This document shows positions 36,113-42,985 of a stretch of DNA of 50,506 nt, piece after piece (the stretch's first letter is position 1; every line of letters begins with the position of its first letter). The DNA is from Clostridia bacterium (lineage in GTDB: Bacteria > Bacillota > Clostridia > Oscillospirales > Acutalibacteraceae). The notes beneath the pieces are model-generated. The model was not told where the DNA came from, did not search any database, and saw only the letters and a list, made by a program, of their open reading frames with translations. The stretch is from contig JAFUIY010000032.1 in assembly GCA_017473925.1 (NCBI GenBank), forward strand, positions 1 through 50,506. The letters run 5' to 3'. The position numbers and the translations under genes are program-made.

Positions 36113-36177
36113 CTGAAATTATCAATAAGCTTTTTACTGAAAAAAAATGCAAAAACTTGCAAAAATTTTCAGTGGGA

Positions 36178-36206
36178 TTGACTTTTTTAGTAATTAAGTC
36201 TATAAA
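36178..36206 (+). promoter_or_regulatory. Sigma-A promoter of the GNAT gene
   Basis: TTGACT (36178-36183), a 17-base spacer and TATAAA (36201-36206). Transcription would start near 36213, giving a leader of about 11 bases. Confidence 0.7.
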
Positions 36207-36223
36207 TATAAATGGTGATATTT

Positions 36224-36679
36224 ATGTTATTCAAATGGACAGATTATACTACTTCAATGACCTTTGTTGAAGACTGGCTTGACGATGAAGCTGTCAGAGT
36301 GACAGGTCTTGATGACGGATTCCGTGACTTCTACGAATACTGGGCAAATGAAAACATACCCGGCACAAATTACTGGTGCAAGGTGGTTTCTGAAAACGGC
36401 ATGCCCTTTGCCGTCATTACAATCGGCAAAGATGAAAACAGATTTATCTTTATGGAATTTGTAATTGCTCCCGATATGAGAAATCAGGGCAAAGGTACTC
36501 TTATTTTAAAAGAACTGCTGAAAGAGAGTAAAATTATACTCGGGCAGGAAATTGAATCAGCCGAAGCAGTGATTTTTCCGAGCAATCCCGCATCACAAAA
36601 GGCTTTTGGAAAAGCAGGGTTTGTTTTTAGCCATGCAGATGAAGACGGTGATGCTTTTTATTATGTTTTCGGGAAATAA
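36224..36679 (+). CDS. GNAT-family acetyltransferase between the two toxin-like units
   Basis: 151 residues. The acetyl-CoA loop is visible as IAPDMRNQGKGTLILKELL (motif A, R-x-x-G-x-G, near residue 90), followed by NPASQKAFGKAGFVF (motif B). The ATG at 36224 has GGTGAT upstream and lies just after the predicted transcription start; an ATG at 36212 would be at or before that start. Acceptor unknown. It is a lone gene flanked by the two copies of the toxin-like unit, so it could be cargo of that duplication or, less likely, part of it (some GNATs are themselves toxins, but those come with a DNA-binding antitoxin, absent here). Confidence 0.82.
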   Translation: MLFKWTDYTTSMTFVEDWLDDEAVRVTGLDDGFRDFYEYWANENIPGTNYWCKVVSENGMPFAVITIGKDENRFIFMEFVIAPDMRNQGKGTLILKELLKESKIILGQEIESAEAVIFPSNPASQKAFGKAGFVFSHADEDGDAFYYVFGK

Positions 36680-36681
36680 AA

Positions 36682-36705
36682 ATAAGCCACGGATTTTGTT
36701 CCGTG
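36682..36705 (-). terminator. Outer terminator of toxin-like locus copy 2
   Basis: CACGGA (36688-36693) pairs with TCCGTG (36700-36705). On the minus strand GGCTTATTTTTATTT follows. Confidence 0.6.
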
Positions 36706-36707
36706 AC

Positions 36708-36736
36708 TTGACAAATTCATAAAATTAGTATAGAAT
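36708..36736 (+). promoter_or_regulatory. Promoter of putative antitoxin RNA, copy 2
   Basis: TTGACA (36708-36713), a 17-base spacer and TAGAAT (36731-36736), identical to copy 1. Confidence 0.8.
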
Positions 36737-36742
36737 GTAATC

Positions 36743-36828
36743 AAGAGGTAACCGTAAAAAGCGGTTAGCCAATTAAACGTTTATTATTATGATAACCGTC
36801 CTGGAGCCAACAGGGCGGTTATTTCTTT
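36743..36828 (+). ncRNA. Putative antitoxin RNA, copy 2
   Basis: Predicted from about 36743 to the T-rich end of the hairpin at 36794-36820. The first ~28 bases are identical to copy 1; the rest differs, so base-pairing with the mRNA at the 3' end would be copy-specific while the 5' end is shared. Confidence 0.48.
36794..36828. terminator. Meeting-point bidirectional terminator, copy 2
   Basis: AACCGTCCTG (36794-36803) pairs with CAGGGCGGTT (36811-36820) with one G-T pair, followed by ATTTCTTT on the plus strand. The peptide stop codon overlaps it. Confidence 0.6.
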
Positions 36829-36902
36829 CTGATGGTTATTGTGATTGATTTTGTTTCTTTATTAAGTACATAAAAAAGTAAACACAATACAATCTTCATC
36901 AT
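36819..36902 (-). CDS. Putative small hydrophobic toxin peptide, copy 2
   Basis: 27 residues starting MMKIVLCLLFYVLNKETKSI and ending TITIRKK. It has a shorter hydrophobic stretch (residues 4-13) than copy 1 and a polar, basic tail, and shares almost no sequence with copy 1 apart from the hydrophobic start and final lysines. GAGGTG lies 8-10 bases upstream and is covered by a GAAA-loop hairpin (36911-36930). Its promoter is perfect. It may be a divergent toxin or a decaying one. Confidence 0.48.
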   Translation of the reverse strand: MMKIVLCLLFYVLNKETKSITITIRKK

Positions 36903-36910
36903 TAGAGCAT

Positions 36911-36930
36911 CACCTCGCTTTCGCTTGGTG
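36911..36930 (-). promoter_or_regulatory. Hairpin covering the toxin ribosome binding site, copy 2
   Basis: On the minus strand CACC-AA-GC, GAAA, GC-GA-GGTG forms two helices around an AA/GA internal loop. The loop is the same GAAA as in copy 1 although the stem sequence differs. Confidence 0.55.
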
Positions 36931-36967
36931 TGCTAACCGCTTCTGTCGCCTCTTGACTACAGCATTT

Positions 36968-36996
36968 ATTATATATTCCATGTCGTATTTTGTCAA
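36968..36996 (-). promoter_or_regulatory. Promoter of toxin-like mRNA, copy 2
   Basis: On the minus strand TTGACA (36996-36991), a 17-base spacer and TATAAT (36973-36968). Confidence 0.88.
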
Positions 36997-37005
36997 CAGA
37001 CTTTA

Positions 37006-37035
37006 TTGACACATTGTTGTTCTTTGTGTTATCAT
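37006..37035 (+). promoter_or_regulatory. Promoter of the GH35 gene
   Basis: TTGACA (37006-37011), an 18-base spacer and TATCAT (37030-37035), 30 bases before the start codon. Confidence 0.7.
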
Positions 37036-37064
37036 AAACCTATCAAAATCAAAGGAGCGTTAAT

Positions 37065-38819
37065 ATGTCACTTCTTACATACAACAAAGATAAATTTTAT
37101 CTTGATGACAAGGAATTTACCATAATTTCAGGTGCGATGCACTATTTCCGTATTCCCCGTGAATACTGGTACGACAGACTTTTAAAGCTCAAGGAATGCG
37201 GCTTCAACACCGTTGAAACCTACACCTGCTGGAATCTTCACGAGCCAGAAGAGGGTGTGTTTGATTTTTCAGGCATGCTCGACCTTGAAGCATATATCGA
37301 AATTGCTCAGGAATTAGGTCTTTATGTTATTCTCAGACCCGGTCCGTACATCTGCGCTGAATGGGAATTCGGCGGACTTCCCGCATGGCTTCTTAATTAC
37401 AAAGATATGGAAATCCGTTGCAACGATGACCTTTACATTTCAAAAGTTGCCCGTTATATGAAAGAACTTCTCGGCAGAATCAGAAAATACCTTTCCACCA
37501 ACGGCGGAAACATCATTATGATGCAGATTGAGAATGAATACGGCTCATACGGTAACGACCACGAATATATGCAGAGAATTGCCGACATTTACAAAGAAAA
37601 CGGCATTGACTGTATGCTTTTCACATCTGACGGTGCGACATATTTCATGCTCGGCGGCGGAACTCTGCCCGACTACCCCTGTGTTGCAAACTTCGGTTCA
37701 AGACCCGACGAAAACTTCAAAGTGCTTGATGATTTCAGACCCAATCAGCCGAGAATGTGCGGTGAATACTGGTGCGGATGGTTCGACCATTGGTATGACA
37801 TTCACCACACCCGTGAACCCGAAGAGCTTGCAGGTCTTTTCAATGACATGCTTGAAGCAGGTGCATCACTCAATTTCTATATGTTCCACGGCGGTACAAA
37901 TTTCGGCTTTATGAACGGTGCAAATCACTATGAATTCTACGAGCCCACAATCACAAGCTATGACTACAACGCATTGCTTTCCGAAGCCGGTGACATCACT
38001 CCCGCTTACCTTGCAGTCAGAAAGATTGTTGAAAAGTTTAACGGCGAGCCTCTGCCCCCTCTCACAGTCAAGAATTCAGAGAAAAAGGCATACGGCAAGC
38101 TTGAACTGACTGAAAGAGCATCAATTTTTGAATCTCTTCCCTATATTTCAAAGCCTGTTCACACCGCTGCACCTAAGTTCATGGAAGACATCGGGCAATA
38201 TTACGGCTTTACGATGTATTCAACCGAGCTTGAAGGTCCCCGTGAAGACTGGGAACTTGGTTTCAATGCCGTTCACGACAGAGCAGTTGTCTATGTTGAC
38301 GGCGAATTCAAGGGAATTTATGAACGCACAAGGCGTGACGACAAAATCAGAATCCCCCTTGAAAAAGGAGAAAAGAAAAAGCTCGATATTCTCTGCGAAA
38401 ACATGGGCAGAGTCAACTACGGCAACCATATGCCTGACAGAAAAGGCTTGCGTGGCATCCGTTTCGGTCTGCAGTACCATTTCGGATGGGATATGTATCC
38501 CCTGCCTATGAAAGACCTGTCAGCCGTTCCTTTCAAGGAAGAAAAGGGCGATGTAAAGGTTGCATCATTCCTCAGAGGATTCCTCGATATTGAAGGTACC
38601 CCCTGTGACACATTCATAAGACTTGACGGCTTCCACAAGGGTATCGTTATTGTAAACGGCTTCAACCTCGGCAGATACTACAACGATGCAGGCCCTCAGA
38701 AGACACTCTATGTTCCCGCACCTATGCTCAAAGAGGGCAGAAACGAAGTTATCGTATTTGAAACAGACGGTGCAGAAAGCATTACTGTTGAATTTGTTGA
38801 TGTACCGGAACTTGGTTAA
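37065..38819 (+). CDS. GH35 beta-galactosidase, cytoplasmic
   Basis: 584 residues, no signal peptide. It removes terminal beta-linked galactose. The family signature GGLPAWLL is at residues 103-110, after RPGPYICAEWEF; the acid/base is E158 in QIENEYGSYG and the nucleophile E234 in CGEYWCGW. HGGTNFGFMNGAN follows near residue 285, and the C-terminal ~200 residues hold the jelly-roll domains (NGFNLGRYY). AAAGGAG precedes the ATG. It is a single-gene unit with its own promoter and a shared terminator; no transporter lies next to it. Confidence 0.95.
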   Translation: MSLLTYNKDKFYLDDKEFTIISGAMHYFRIPREYWYDRLLKLKECGFNTVETYTCWNLHEPEEGVFDFSGMLDLEAYIEIAQELGLYVILRPGPYICAEWEFGGLPAWLLNYKDMEIRCNDDLYISKVARYMKELLGRIRKYLSTNGGNIIMMQIENEYGSYGNDHEYMQRIADIYKENGIDCMLFTSDGATYFMLGGGTLPDYPCVANFGSRPDENFKVLDDFRPNQPRMCGEYWCGWFDHWYDIHHTREPEELAGLFNDMLEAGASLNFYMFHGGTNFGFMNGANHYEFYEPTITSYDYNALLSEAGDITPAYLAVRKIVEKFNGEPLPPLTVKNSEKKAYGKLELTERASIFESLPYISKPVHTAAPKFMEDIGQYYGFTMYSTELEGPREDWELGFNAVHDRAVVYVDGEFKGIYERTRRDDKIRIPLEKGEKKKLDILCENMGRVNYGNHMPDRKGLRGIRFGLQYHFGWDMYPLPMKDLSAVPFKEEKGDVKVASFLRGFLDIEGTPCDTFIRLDGFHKGIVIVNGFNLGRYYNDAGPQKTLYVPAPMLKEGRNEVIVFETDGAESITVEFVDVPELG

Positions 38820-38822
38820 ACA

Positions 38823-38855
38823 AAAAATTGTCGGGATCTTGCCCGACAATTTTTG
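38823..38855. terminator. Bidirectional terminator between GH35 and M23 genes
   Basis: AAATTGTCGGG pairs with CCCGACAATTT around ATCTTG. There are A runs before and T runs after, and the two genes converge here. Confidence 0.92.
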
Positions 38856-38858
38856 TTT

Positions 38859-39560
38859 TTACTCATCCAATCCCATAACCTCAAGAGGGTCGCAGATTAT
38901 GTCATTTACTGCGATTTCAAGATGAAGATGGGGAAATTCCGCATCTGTTTCGCCCGGGATTGCACTCAGCTTTCCGAGGACATCGCATTTGTCAACAATT
39001 ATACCCCGTTTAATGACTTCATCAGCAATAACACCGCAATAAGTTGCAACAACTCCGCCGCCATGGTCAACCACGACCGTGGCGCCCATTATTTCATCAT
39101 CATAAACATCACGGATTATTCCGTCGGCGATTGCCTTGACGCTGTCACCGTATGCACCGTTGAAGTCAACACCGTTATGTGTACGCCAGTCACCCATGAT
39201 TGAGTTGTAGACAGGCACTCCCATGCTGTAATCATTGCCCATGTCTGTGCCCAGAGGCAGACTGTATGATGCAGGAGCACTCCGTGTTGTGGGCTCCTCA
39301 GTCAGGGGCTCTGTCTGTTCAGCCGTTGTCATTTCTGTTGCGGGAACGATAATTGTTTCGTAAATTCTGTTGTCGGGCACTCCTGTAACCTTTGCTTCAA
39401 CAACCTGTGTTTCACCTGCTGTCGTTGTTTCGGTTTTCTGTGGCTTTGTGTCATTGTTATTTGTGACTGCAAGGGCAAGCAGTACTACGAAAACCGAACA
39501 CAGTCCCACAGCTATCGAGTACTTTTTGATTTTCGGATTCAGCTCCATATTTTCATTCAT
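38859..39560 (-). CDS. M23 (LytM) peptidase-like protein, SpoIIQ-like
   Basis: 233 residues. One N-terminal membrane segment (~residues 14-32), a Thr/Glu-rich linker to about residue 100, then an M23 domain with NGVDFNGAYGDSVKAI, VVVDHGGGVVATYCG and HLHLEI. The first metal ligand (HNGVD, H-x-x-x-D) and the HxH motif are both there, so it may be an active peptidase, unlike Bacillus SpoIIQ. Size, topology and the low-complexity linker fit clostridial SpoIIQ, which contacts SpoIIIAH across the forespore membranes. AGGAAGG precedes the ATG. The identification with SpoIIQ is by layout and remains tentative. Confidence 0.75.
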   Translation of the reverse strand: MNENMELNPKIKKYSIAVGLCSVFVVLLALAVTNNNDTKPQKTETTTAGETQVVEAKVTGVPDNRIYETIIVPATEMTTAEQTEPLTEEPTTRSAPASYSLPLGTDMGNDYSMGVPVYNSIMGDWRTHNGVDFNGAYGDSVKAIADGIIRDVYDDEIMGATVVVDHGGGVVATYCGVIADEVIKRGIIVDKCDVLGKLSAIPGETDAEFPHLHLEIAVNDIICDPLEVMGLDE

Positions 39561-39631
39561 ATCAATCTACCTTCCTAAAAAAATGTTCATCTGTATTTTG
39601 GACATTCAGGAAAGTTTTATTCACTGACAAA

Positions 39632-39662
39632 ATAAAAAAAGCAGTAGCCTGAGCTACTGCTT
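39632..39662 (-). terminator. Terminator of the LPXTG-type protein gene
   Basis: GCAGTAGC (39641-39648) pairs with GCTACTGC (39653-39660), followed by seven T residues on the minus strand. Confidence 0.93.
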
Positions 39663-39680
39663 AAATTTTTGAATTTGTAA

Positions 39681-40235
39681 TTATGCTTCCTTCTTCTTGC
39701 TGAGAACGATGAATGCACCTGCTGCAACTGCGCATACTGCGAAAGCTGAGAGCATACCGTTGTCACCTGTCTGAGGAATCTTGTTGTTGTTTCCTGTTGA
39801 AGGAGCTGTTGTAGGAGCAGCTGTTGTGGGAGCAGCTGTTGTTGTTTCGCCTGAAGCAGCTGTTGTTGCAGCTGTTGTGGGAGCAGCTGTTGTAGCTTCT
39901 CCGCCGCCACCGCCGAGACCGCCGAGGAGTGAACCGATGTCAAGACCGCCGAGGATGTCTGTAAGACCGCCGAGATCTATATCACCGAGGAGACCTGTGA
40001 GCATGCTAGGATCAAGACCTTCGAAAAGACCTGTGATAGCGCCGAGATCAAGACCGTCAAGAGCACCTGTAACAGCGCTGAGATCCATGCCTGCGAACAT
40101 ATCTGTAATTGATGCGGGATCAAAATCTGCAAATGCTGCTGAGATTTCGCCTGACTCTGTTTCTGCTGCAAATGATGTTACAGAAAGAGAAAGAGCAAGC
40201 ACGAGAGCCATAAGAACTGCGAATAATTTTTTCAT
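39681..40235 (-). CDS. LPXTG-type surface protein with six 12-residue repeats
   Basis: 184 residues. A signal peptide (1-24, ending SFAAE) leads to six 12-residue repeats at residues 39-110 with the pattern D-x-x-x-hydrophobic-T-x-hydrophobic-hydrophobic-x-G-L (DLGAITGLFEGL, DPSMLTGLLGDI and so on). A glycine run, a Thr/Ala-rich linker (~113-150) and the sorting signal IPQTG, a hydrophobic stretch and KKKEA follow. Sortase would anchor it to the wall. AAAGGA lies upstream of the ATG at 40235; a TTG two codons earlier is possible. Function unknown. Confidence 0.85.
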   Translation of the reverse strand: MKKLFAVLMALVLALSLSVTSFAAETESGEISAAFADFDPASITDMFAGMDLSAVTGALDGLDLGAITGLFEGLDPSMLTGLLGDIDLGGLTDILGGLDIGSLLGGLGGGGGEATTAAPTTAATTAASGETTTAAPTTAAPTTAPSTGNNNKIPQTGDNGMLSAFAVCAVAAGAFIVLSKKKEA

Positions 40236-40566
40236 AACCAAAACAATCCTTTCACGAAAAAAGATTTAATAATTTACTGAAGCAGGATATACTTCCATTA
40301 CTATGCTAATAATACTCCAACTTTATAATTTTGTCAATCGTTAAAACAAAATTAATAAATTTTCGTCATTTTATAATAAACGGGGAATGCATTTTTCAAC
40401 AATGCATACAAAATTGACAAAAGAAAAGCTAAGGATTAACATGCTATACTTCTCTTATATTTTACTTATTTATTTAATGGATGTCAAGAATATTAACAAA
40501 GTGTTATAAAAACTTAATAAAAAGAGAACATTGAGGTAACAATATAATGTGAAAGGAGAATTAACT
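40236..40566. other. Gene-free stretch between LPXTG and small acidic protein genes
   Basis: AT-rich. It holds the minus-strand promoter at 40309-40337. On the plus side a TGCTATACT extended -10 at 40442-40450 and a TATAAT at 40543-40548 can be seen, but neither has a -35 at normal spacing. No RNA gene or reading frame is evident. Confidence 0.5.
40309..40337 (-). promoter_or_regulatory. Promoter of the LPXTG-type protein gene
   Basis: On the minus strand TTGACA (40337-40332), a 17-base spacer and TATTAT (40314-40309), about 74 bases before the ATG. Confidence 0.75.
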
Positions 40567-40737
40567 ATGGAAACTTACGATAAAAAGGGCAAAAAAATTA
40601 AAAAGCATTACCCCGAGGAGCAGAGACAGATATGGAACTGCACCGACGGTAACGGAATTGTGAGCGATGTTCTGGGCAGTTATTCAGGTGCCGATGATAA
40701 GGATGAATACCCCGTGCAGGATGCGGATGACCTGTAA
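40567..40737 (+). CDS. Small acidic protein of unknown function
   Basis: 56 residues. The N-terminal half is basic (KKGKKIKKHYPEEQR), the C-terminal half acidic and glycine-rich, ending YPVQDADDL. AAAGGAG is 8 bases before the ATG and codon use matches the neighbours, so it is probably real. I recall small proteins with a PVQDADDL-like tail in other Clostridia but no function for them. Its TAA stop is the first three bases of the repeat element at 40735. Confidence 0.7.
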   Translation: METYDKKGKKIKKHYPEEQRQIWNCTDGNGIVSDVLGSYSGADDKDEYPVQDADDL

Positions 40738-40873
40738 ACAGTAATTTGTCGAACCAATTAACAATGTACAATGTACAATTTACAATCGTGCAGATGTAGC
40801 GATACAGGCGGTTTTTTGTAAATCATTGTACATTGTAAATTGTAAATTGTTCATTGATAAATTCTGATTTATC
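40735..40873 (+). repeat. MITE-like palindromic element, copy B
   Basis: Inverted near-identical copy of the 6322-6460 element. Left end TAAACAGTAATTTGTC, right end ATAAATTCTGATTTATC. Only single-base differences are seen (for example GATGTAGCG against GATGCAGCG). It begins at the stop codon of the small acidic protein gene. Confidence 0.8.
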
Positions 40874-40897
40874 CGTATGTTAAATTACTGTTTTTCC

Positions 40898-40925
40898 TTG
40901 CATTTTCCGTCAATTGTAATATAAT
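40898..40925 (+). promoter_or_regulatory. Promoter of the M42 peptidase operon
   Basis: TTGCAT (40898-40903), a 16-base spacer and TATAAT (40920-40925), 31 bases before the first start codon. Confidence 0.6.
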
Positions 40926-40956
40926 GGTATATATTAATTCAGATAAAGGTGTTATT

Positions 40957-41979
40957 ATGGATTTGAAATTATTATGCAGTCTTCTGACGGAAGGTGCAGG
41001 TGTTTCCGGTGCCTGCCATGTTCTGAAAAAGGCTGAAGAGCTTCTTGGTGAATATGCGTCTGTCAGGACAGATGCTCTCGGCAGTATAATCGGCACTGTA
41101 GGTGAGGGAAAAACTCATATTATGCTTGATGCCCATCTTGACAGAATAGGTCTGATTGTCACATCTGTTGATGAATCAGGCTTCCTGAGAGTTGACAAGT
41201 GCGGCGGCACGGATGTCCGTGTGCTGTCGGCAGCAGAAGTCACAGTATGGGGTAAGGAGCCCGTCTACGGTGTTATCACAAGTACCCCTCCTCATCTTTC
41301 AAAGGATGACGATGAAAACAAGGCTCCCTCTTTTGACAGTATTTTTGTCGATACGGGGCTTCCCTATGATAAGCTGAAAAAAATCGTTTCCGCGGGCGAC
41401 AGAATAACAATAGATGCTCCTGTCCGTTCACTTGTCGGCACAAGAATCACAGGTGCCGCCCTCGATGACAGAATCGGCATGGCTGCTCTTATAAGAGTCC
41501 TTGATATAATCAGGGAAAAAAATCCTCCTGTAAAGGTCAGTGTTGTTTTCTCCGTTCAGGAAGAAACAACCGAAGCAGGCGGCAGAACAACAGCCTTCGG
41601 TCTTTATCCTGACGAGGCAATTGCTGTTGATGTCAGCTTCGGCACCGCTCCGGGTGTGTCAGAGCAGGAAGCAGGCAAGCTCGGTGATGGTGCAATGATA
41701 TGCATTTCTCCCTCTCTTTCACAGAAAATGAGCGAGGACCTGATTGGTATTGCAAATGAAAAAGGCATTAAATATCAGACAGAAATCTGTCCCTCACAGA
41801 CAGGCACAAATGCCGATGTTATTTCCGTTGCAAAGGACGGAGTCAGAACAGGACTTGTTTCAATTCCTCTTCGCAACATGCATACTCAGGCAGAGGTTGC
41901 AGACCTTGACGACGTTGAAGCCGTTGCTCAGGTCATTGCTCAGTACATCATAAAGAAAGGGGAGGAAAACAATGCTTGA
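40957..41979 (+). CDS. M42-family metallopeptidase, first of a pair
   Basis: 340 residues. M42 aminopeptidases are cytoplasmic, di-zinc, shell-forming enzymes that trim peptides. Metal and catalytic residues appear in order: LDAHLDRIG (His, Asp), GAALDDRIGMA (Asp), VQEETTEAGG (Glu-Glu), VDVSFG (Asp) and PLRNMHTQAE (His near the C terminus). AAAGGTG precedes the ATG at 40957. It overlaps the second M42 gene by 8 bases. The two M42 proteins share design but differ clearly in sequence, so they may form a mixed complex or split substrate range. Confidence 0.9.
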   Translation: MDLKLLCSLLTEGAGVSGACHVLKKAEELLGEYASVRTDALGSIIGTVGEGKTHIMLDAHLDRIGLIVTSVDESGFLRVDKCGGTDVRVLSAAEVTVWGKEPVYGVITSTPPHLSKDDDENKAPSFDSIFVDTGLPYDKLKKIVSAGDRITIDAPVRSLVGTRITGAALDDRIGMAALIRVLDIIREKNPPVKVSVVFSVQEETTEAGGRTTAFGLYPDEAIAVDVSFGTAPGVSEQEAGKLGDGAMICISPSLSQKMSEDLIGIANEKGIKYQTEICPSQTGTNADVISVAKDGVRTGLVSIPLRNMHTQAEVADLDDVEAVAQVIAQYIIKKGEENNA

Positions 41980-42985
41980 CACGGTAAAAGAGCTTTCTCT
42001 CCTTTGCGGAACCTCGGGCAGAGAAACAAAAATCAGGGAATATATCATTTCAAGAATTGACGGCAGATGCGAATGGCATGAAGACGCTCTCGGCAATATA
42101 ATTGCCTTTAAAAAGGGCAGAAAGCCTGCTTCACATAAGGTTATGCTCGATGCTCACATGGATGAAGTGGGCGTTATTGCAACATTCATCAATTCAGACG
42201 GCACAGTCAGGTTTTCACCCGTGGGCGGAATCAGCACAAAGGTTCTTCTTGCAAGACAGATAGTTTTTGATAACGGCACTGTCGGTGTTGTAGGAATAAA
42301 GCCCATCCACCTTTCAAAGGGTGACGAAAGGACAAAAATTCCTGCTGCTGATTCACTTTATATTGATATCGGTGCATCCTCAAAGGAAGAAGCTTCAGAA
42401 TATGTAAAAATCGGTGATACGGGTGTGTTCCTGTCCGATTACAGAGAATTCGGCGACCACAGAATCAAGGGTAAAGCACTTGATGACCGTGCAGGCTGTG
42501 CTGTTCTTCTCGATATGATCAATTCGGATCTGCCCTGCGATGCTTATTTCTCATTTTCCGTTCAGGAGGAAATCGGTCTCAGAGGCGCTGCAACATCGGC
42601 ATACGGCATTGACCCCGAATATGCGATTGTCCTTGAAACCACTACAGCTGCAGACCTTATTGATGTTCCCGAGCATAAAAAAGTCTGCATTCTAGGCAAC
42701 GGTGCTGCAGTTTCATTTATGGACAGAAGCACCCTTTACAGCAAGGAGCTTTTTGACACAGCCTTCAGGCTTGCAGGTGAAAAGGGCATAAAGGTACAGC
42801 CAAAAACAGTTGTTGCAGGCGGCAACAATGCAGGTGCAATCCACAAAGCAAGGGCAGGAATAAAGACAATAACGGTAAATGTGCCCTGCAGATATCTTCA
42901 TTCAGCCTCATGCGTATGCGATACAAGGGATATTGAAAGTGTCAGACAGCTTGCAGAGGCACTCCTCGGAGAGCTTGCAGAATGA
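41972..42985 (+). CDS. M42-family metallopeptidase, second of a pair
   Basis: 337 residues. Metal-site motifs: LDAHMDEVGVIA (His, Asp), GKALDDRAGCAVLL (Asp), VQEEIGLRGA (Glu-Glu) and PCRYLHSASCV (His). The QEEIGLRGA form is the standard one for glutamyl aminopeptidase/M42 enzymes. GGGGAGG precedes the ATG, which lies inside the end of the first M42 gene. Its stop overlaps the GNAT gene start by 4 bases, giving a tightly coupled three-gene operon. Confidence 0.92.
   Translation: MLDTVKELSLLCGTSGRETKIREYIISRIDGRCEWHEDALGNIIAFKKGRKPASHKVMLDAHMDEVGVIATFINSDGTVRFSPVGGISTKVLLARQIVFDNGTVGVVGIKPIHLSKGDERTKIPAADSLYIDIGASSKEEASEYVKIGDTGVFLSDYREFGDHRIKGKALDDRAGCAVLLDMINSDLPCDAYFSFSVQEEIGLRGAATSAYGIDPEYAIVLETTTAADLIDVPEHKKVCILGNGAAVSFMDRSTLYSKELFDTAFRLAGEKGIKVQPKTVVAGGNNAGAIHKARAGIKTITVNVPCRYLHSASCVCDTRDIESVRQLAEALLGELAE

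Larger units (their letters stand above)
35804..36113. repeat. Duplicated type I toxin-antitoxin-like unit, copy 1
   Basis: About 310 bases. The left 85 bases (35804-35888) are identical to 36686-36770, and the right 70 bases (36044-36113) match 36928-36997 with one difference. The middle, which holds the peptide gene and the meeting-point terminator, has diverged. The gene-free stretch between the sigma gene and the GNAT gene is filled by this unit. Confidence 0.85.
36686..36997. repeat. Duplicated type I toxin-antitoxin-like unit, copy 2
   Basis: Second copy of the unit at 35804-36113, in the same orientation and just past the GNAT stop codon. It fills the gap between the GNAT and GH35 genes. 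Outer blocks are conserved; the middle differs. Confidence 0.85.

Noticed and set aside
36224-36679. GNAT gene as a type II acetyltransferase toxin (TacT/AtaT-like)
   Set aside because: Such toxins are paired with an upstream DNA-binding antitoxin gene; here the upstream neighbour is the RNA-type unit and no such gene exists.
39617-39943. Gln/Leu-rich reading frame on the minus strand
   Set aside because: It is a shifted reading of the Thr/Ala-rich linker of the LPXTG-type gene, has no ribosome site and is in the wrong frame.
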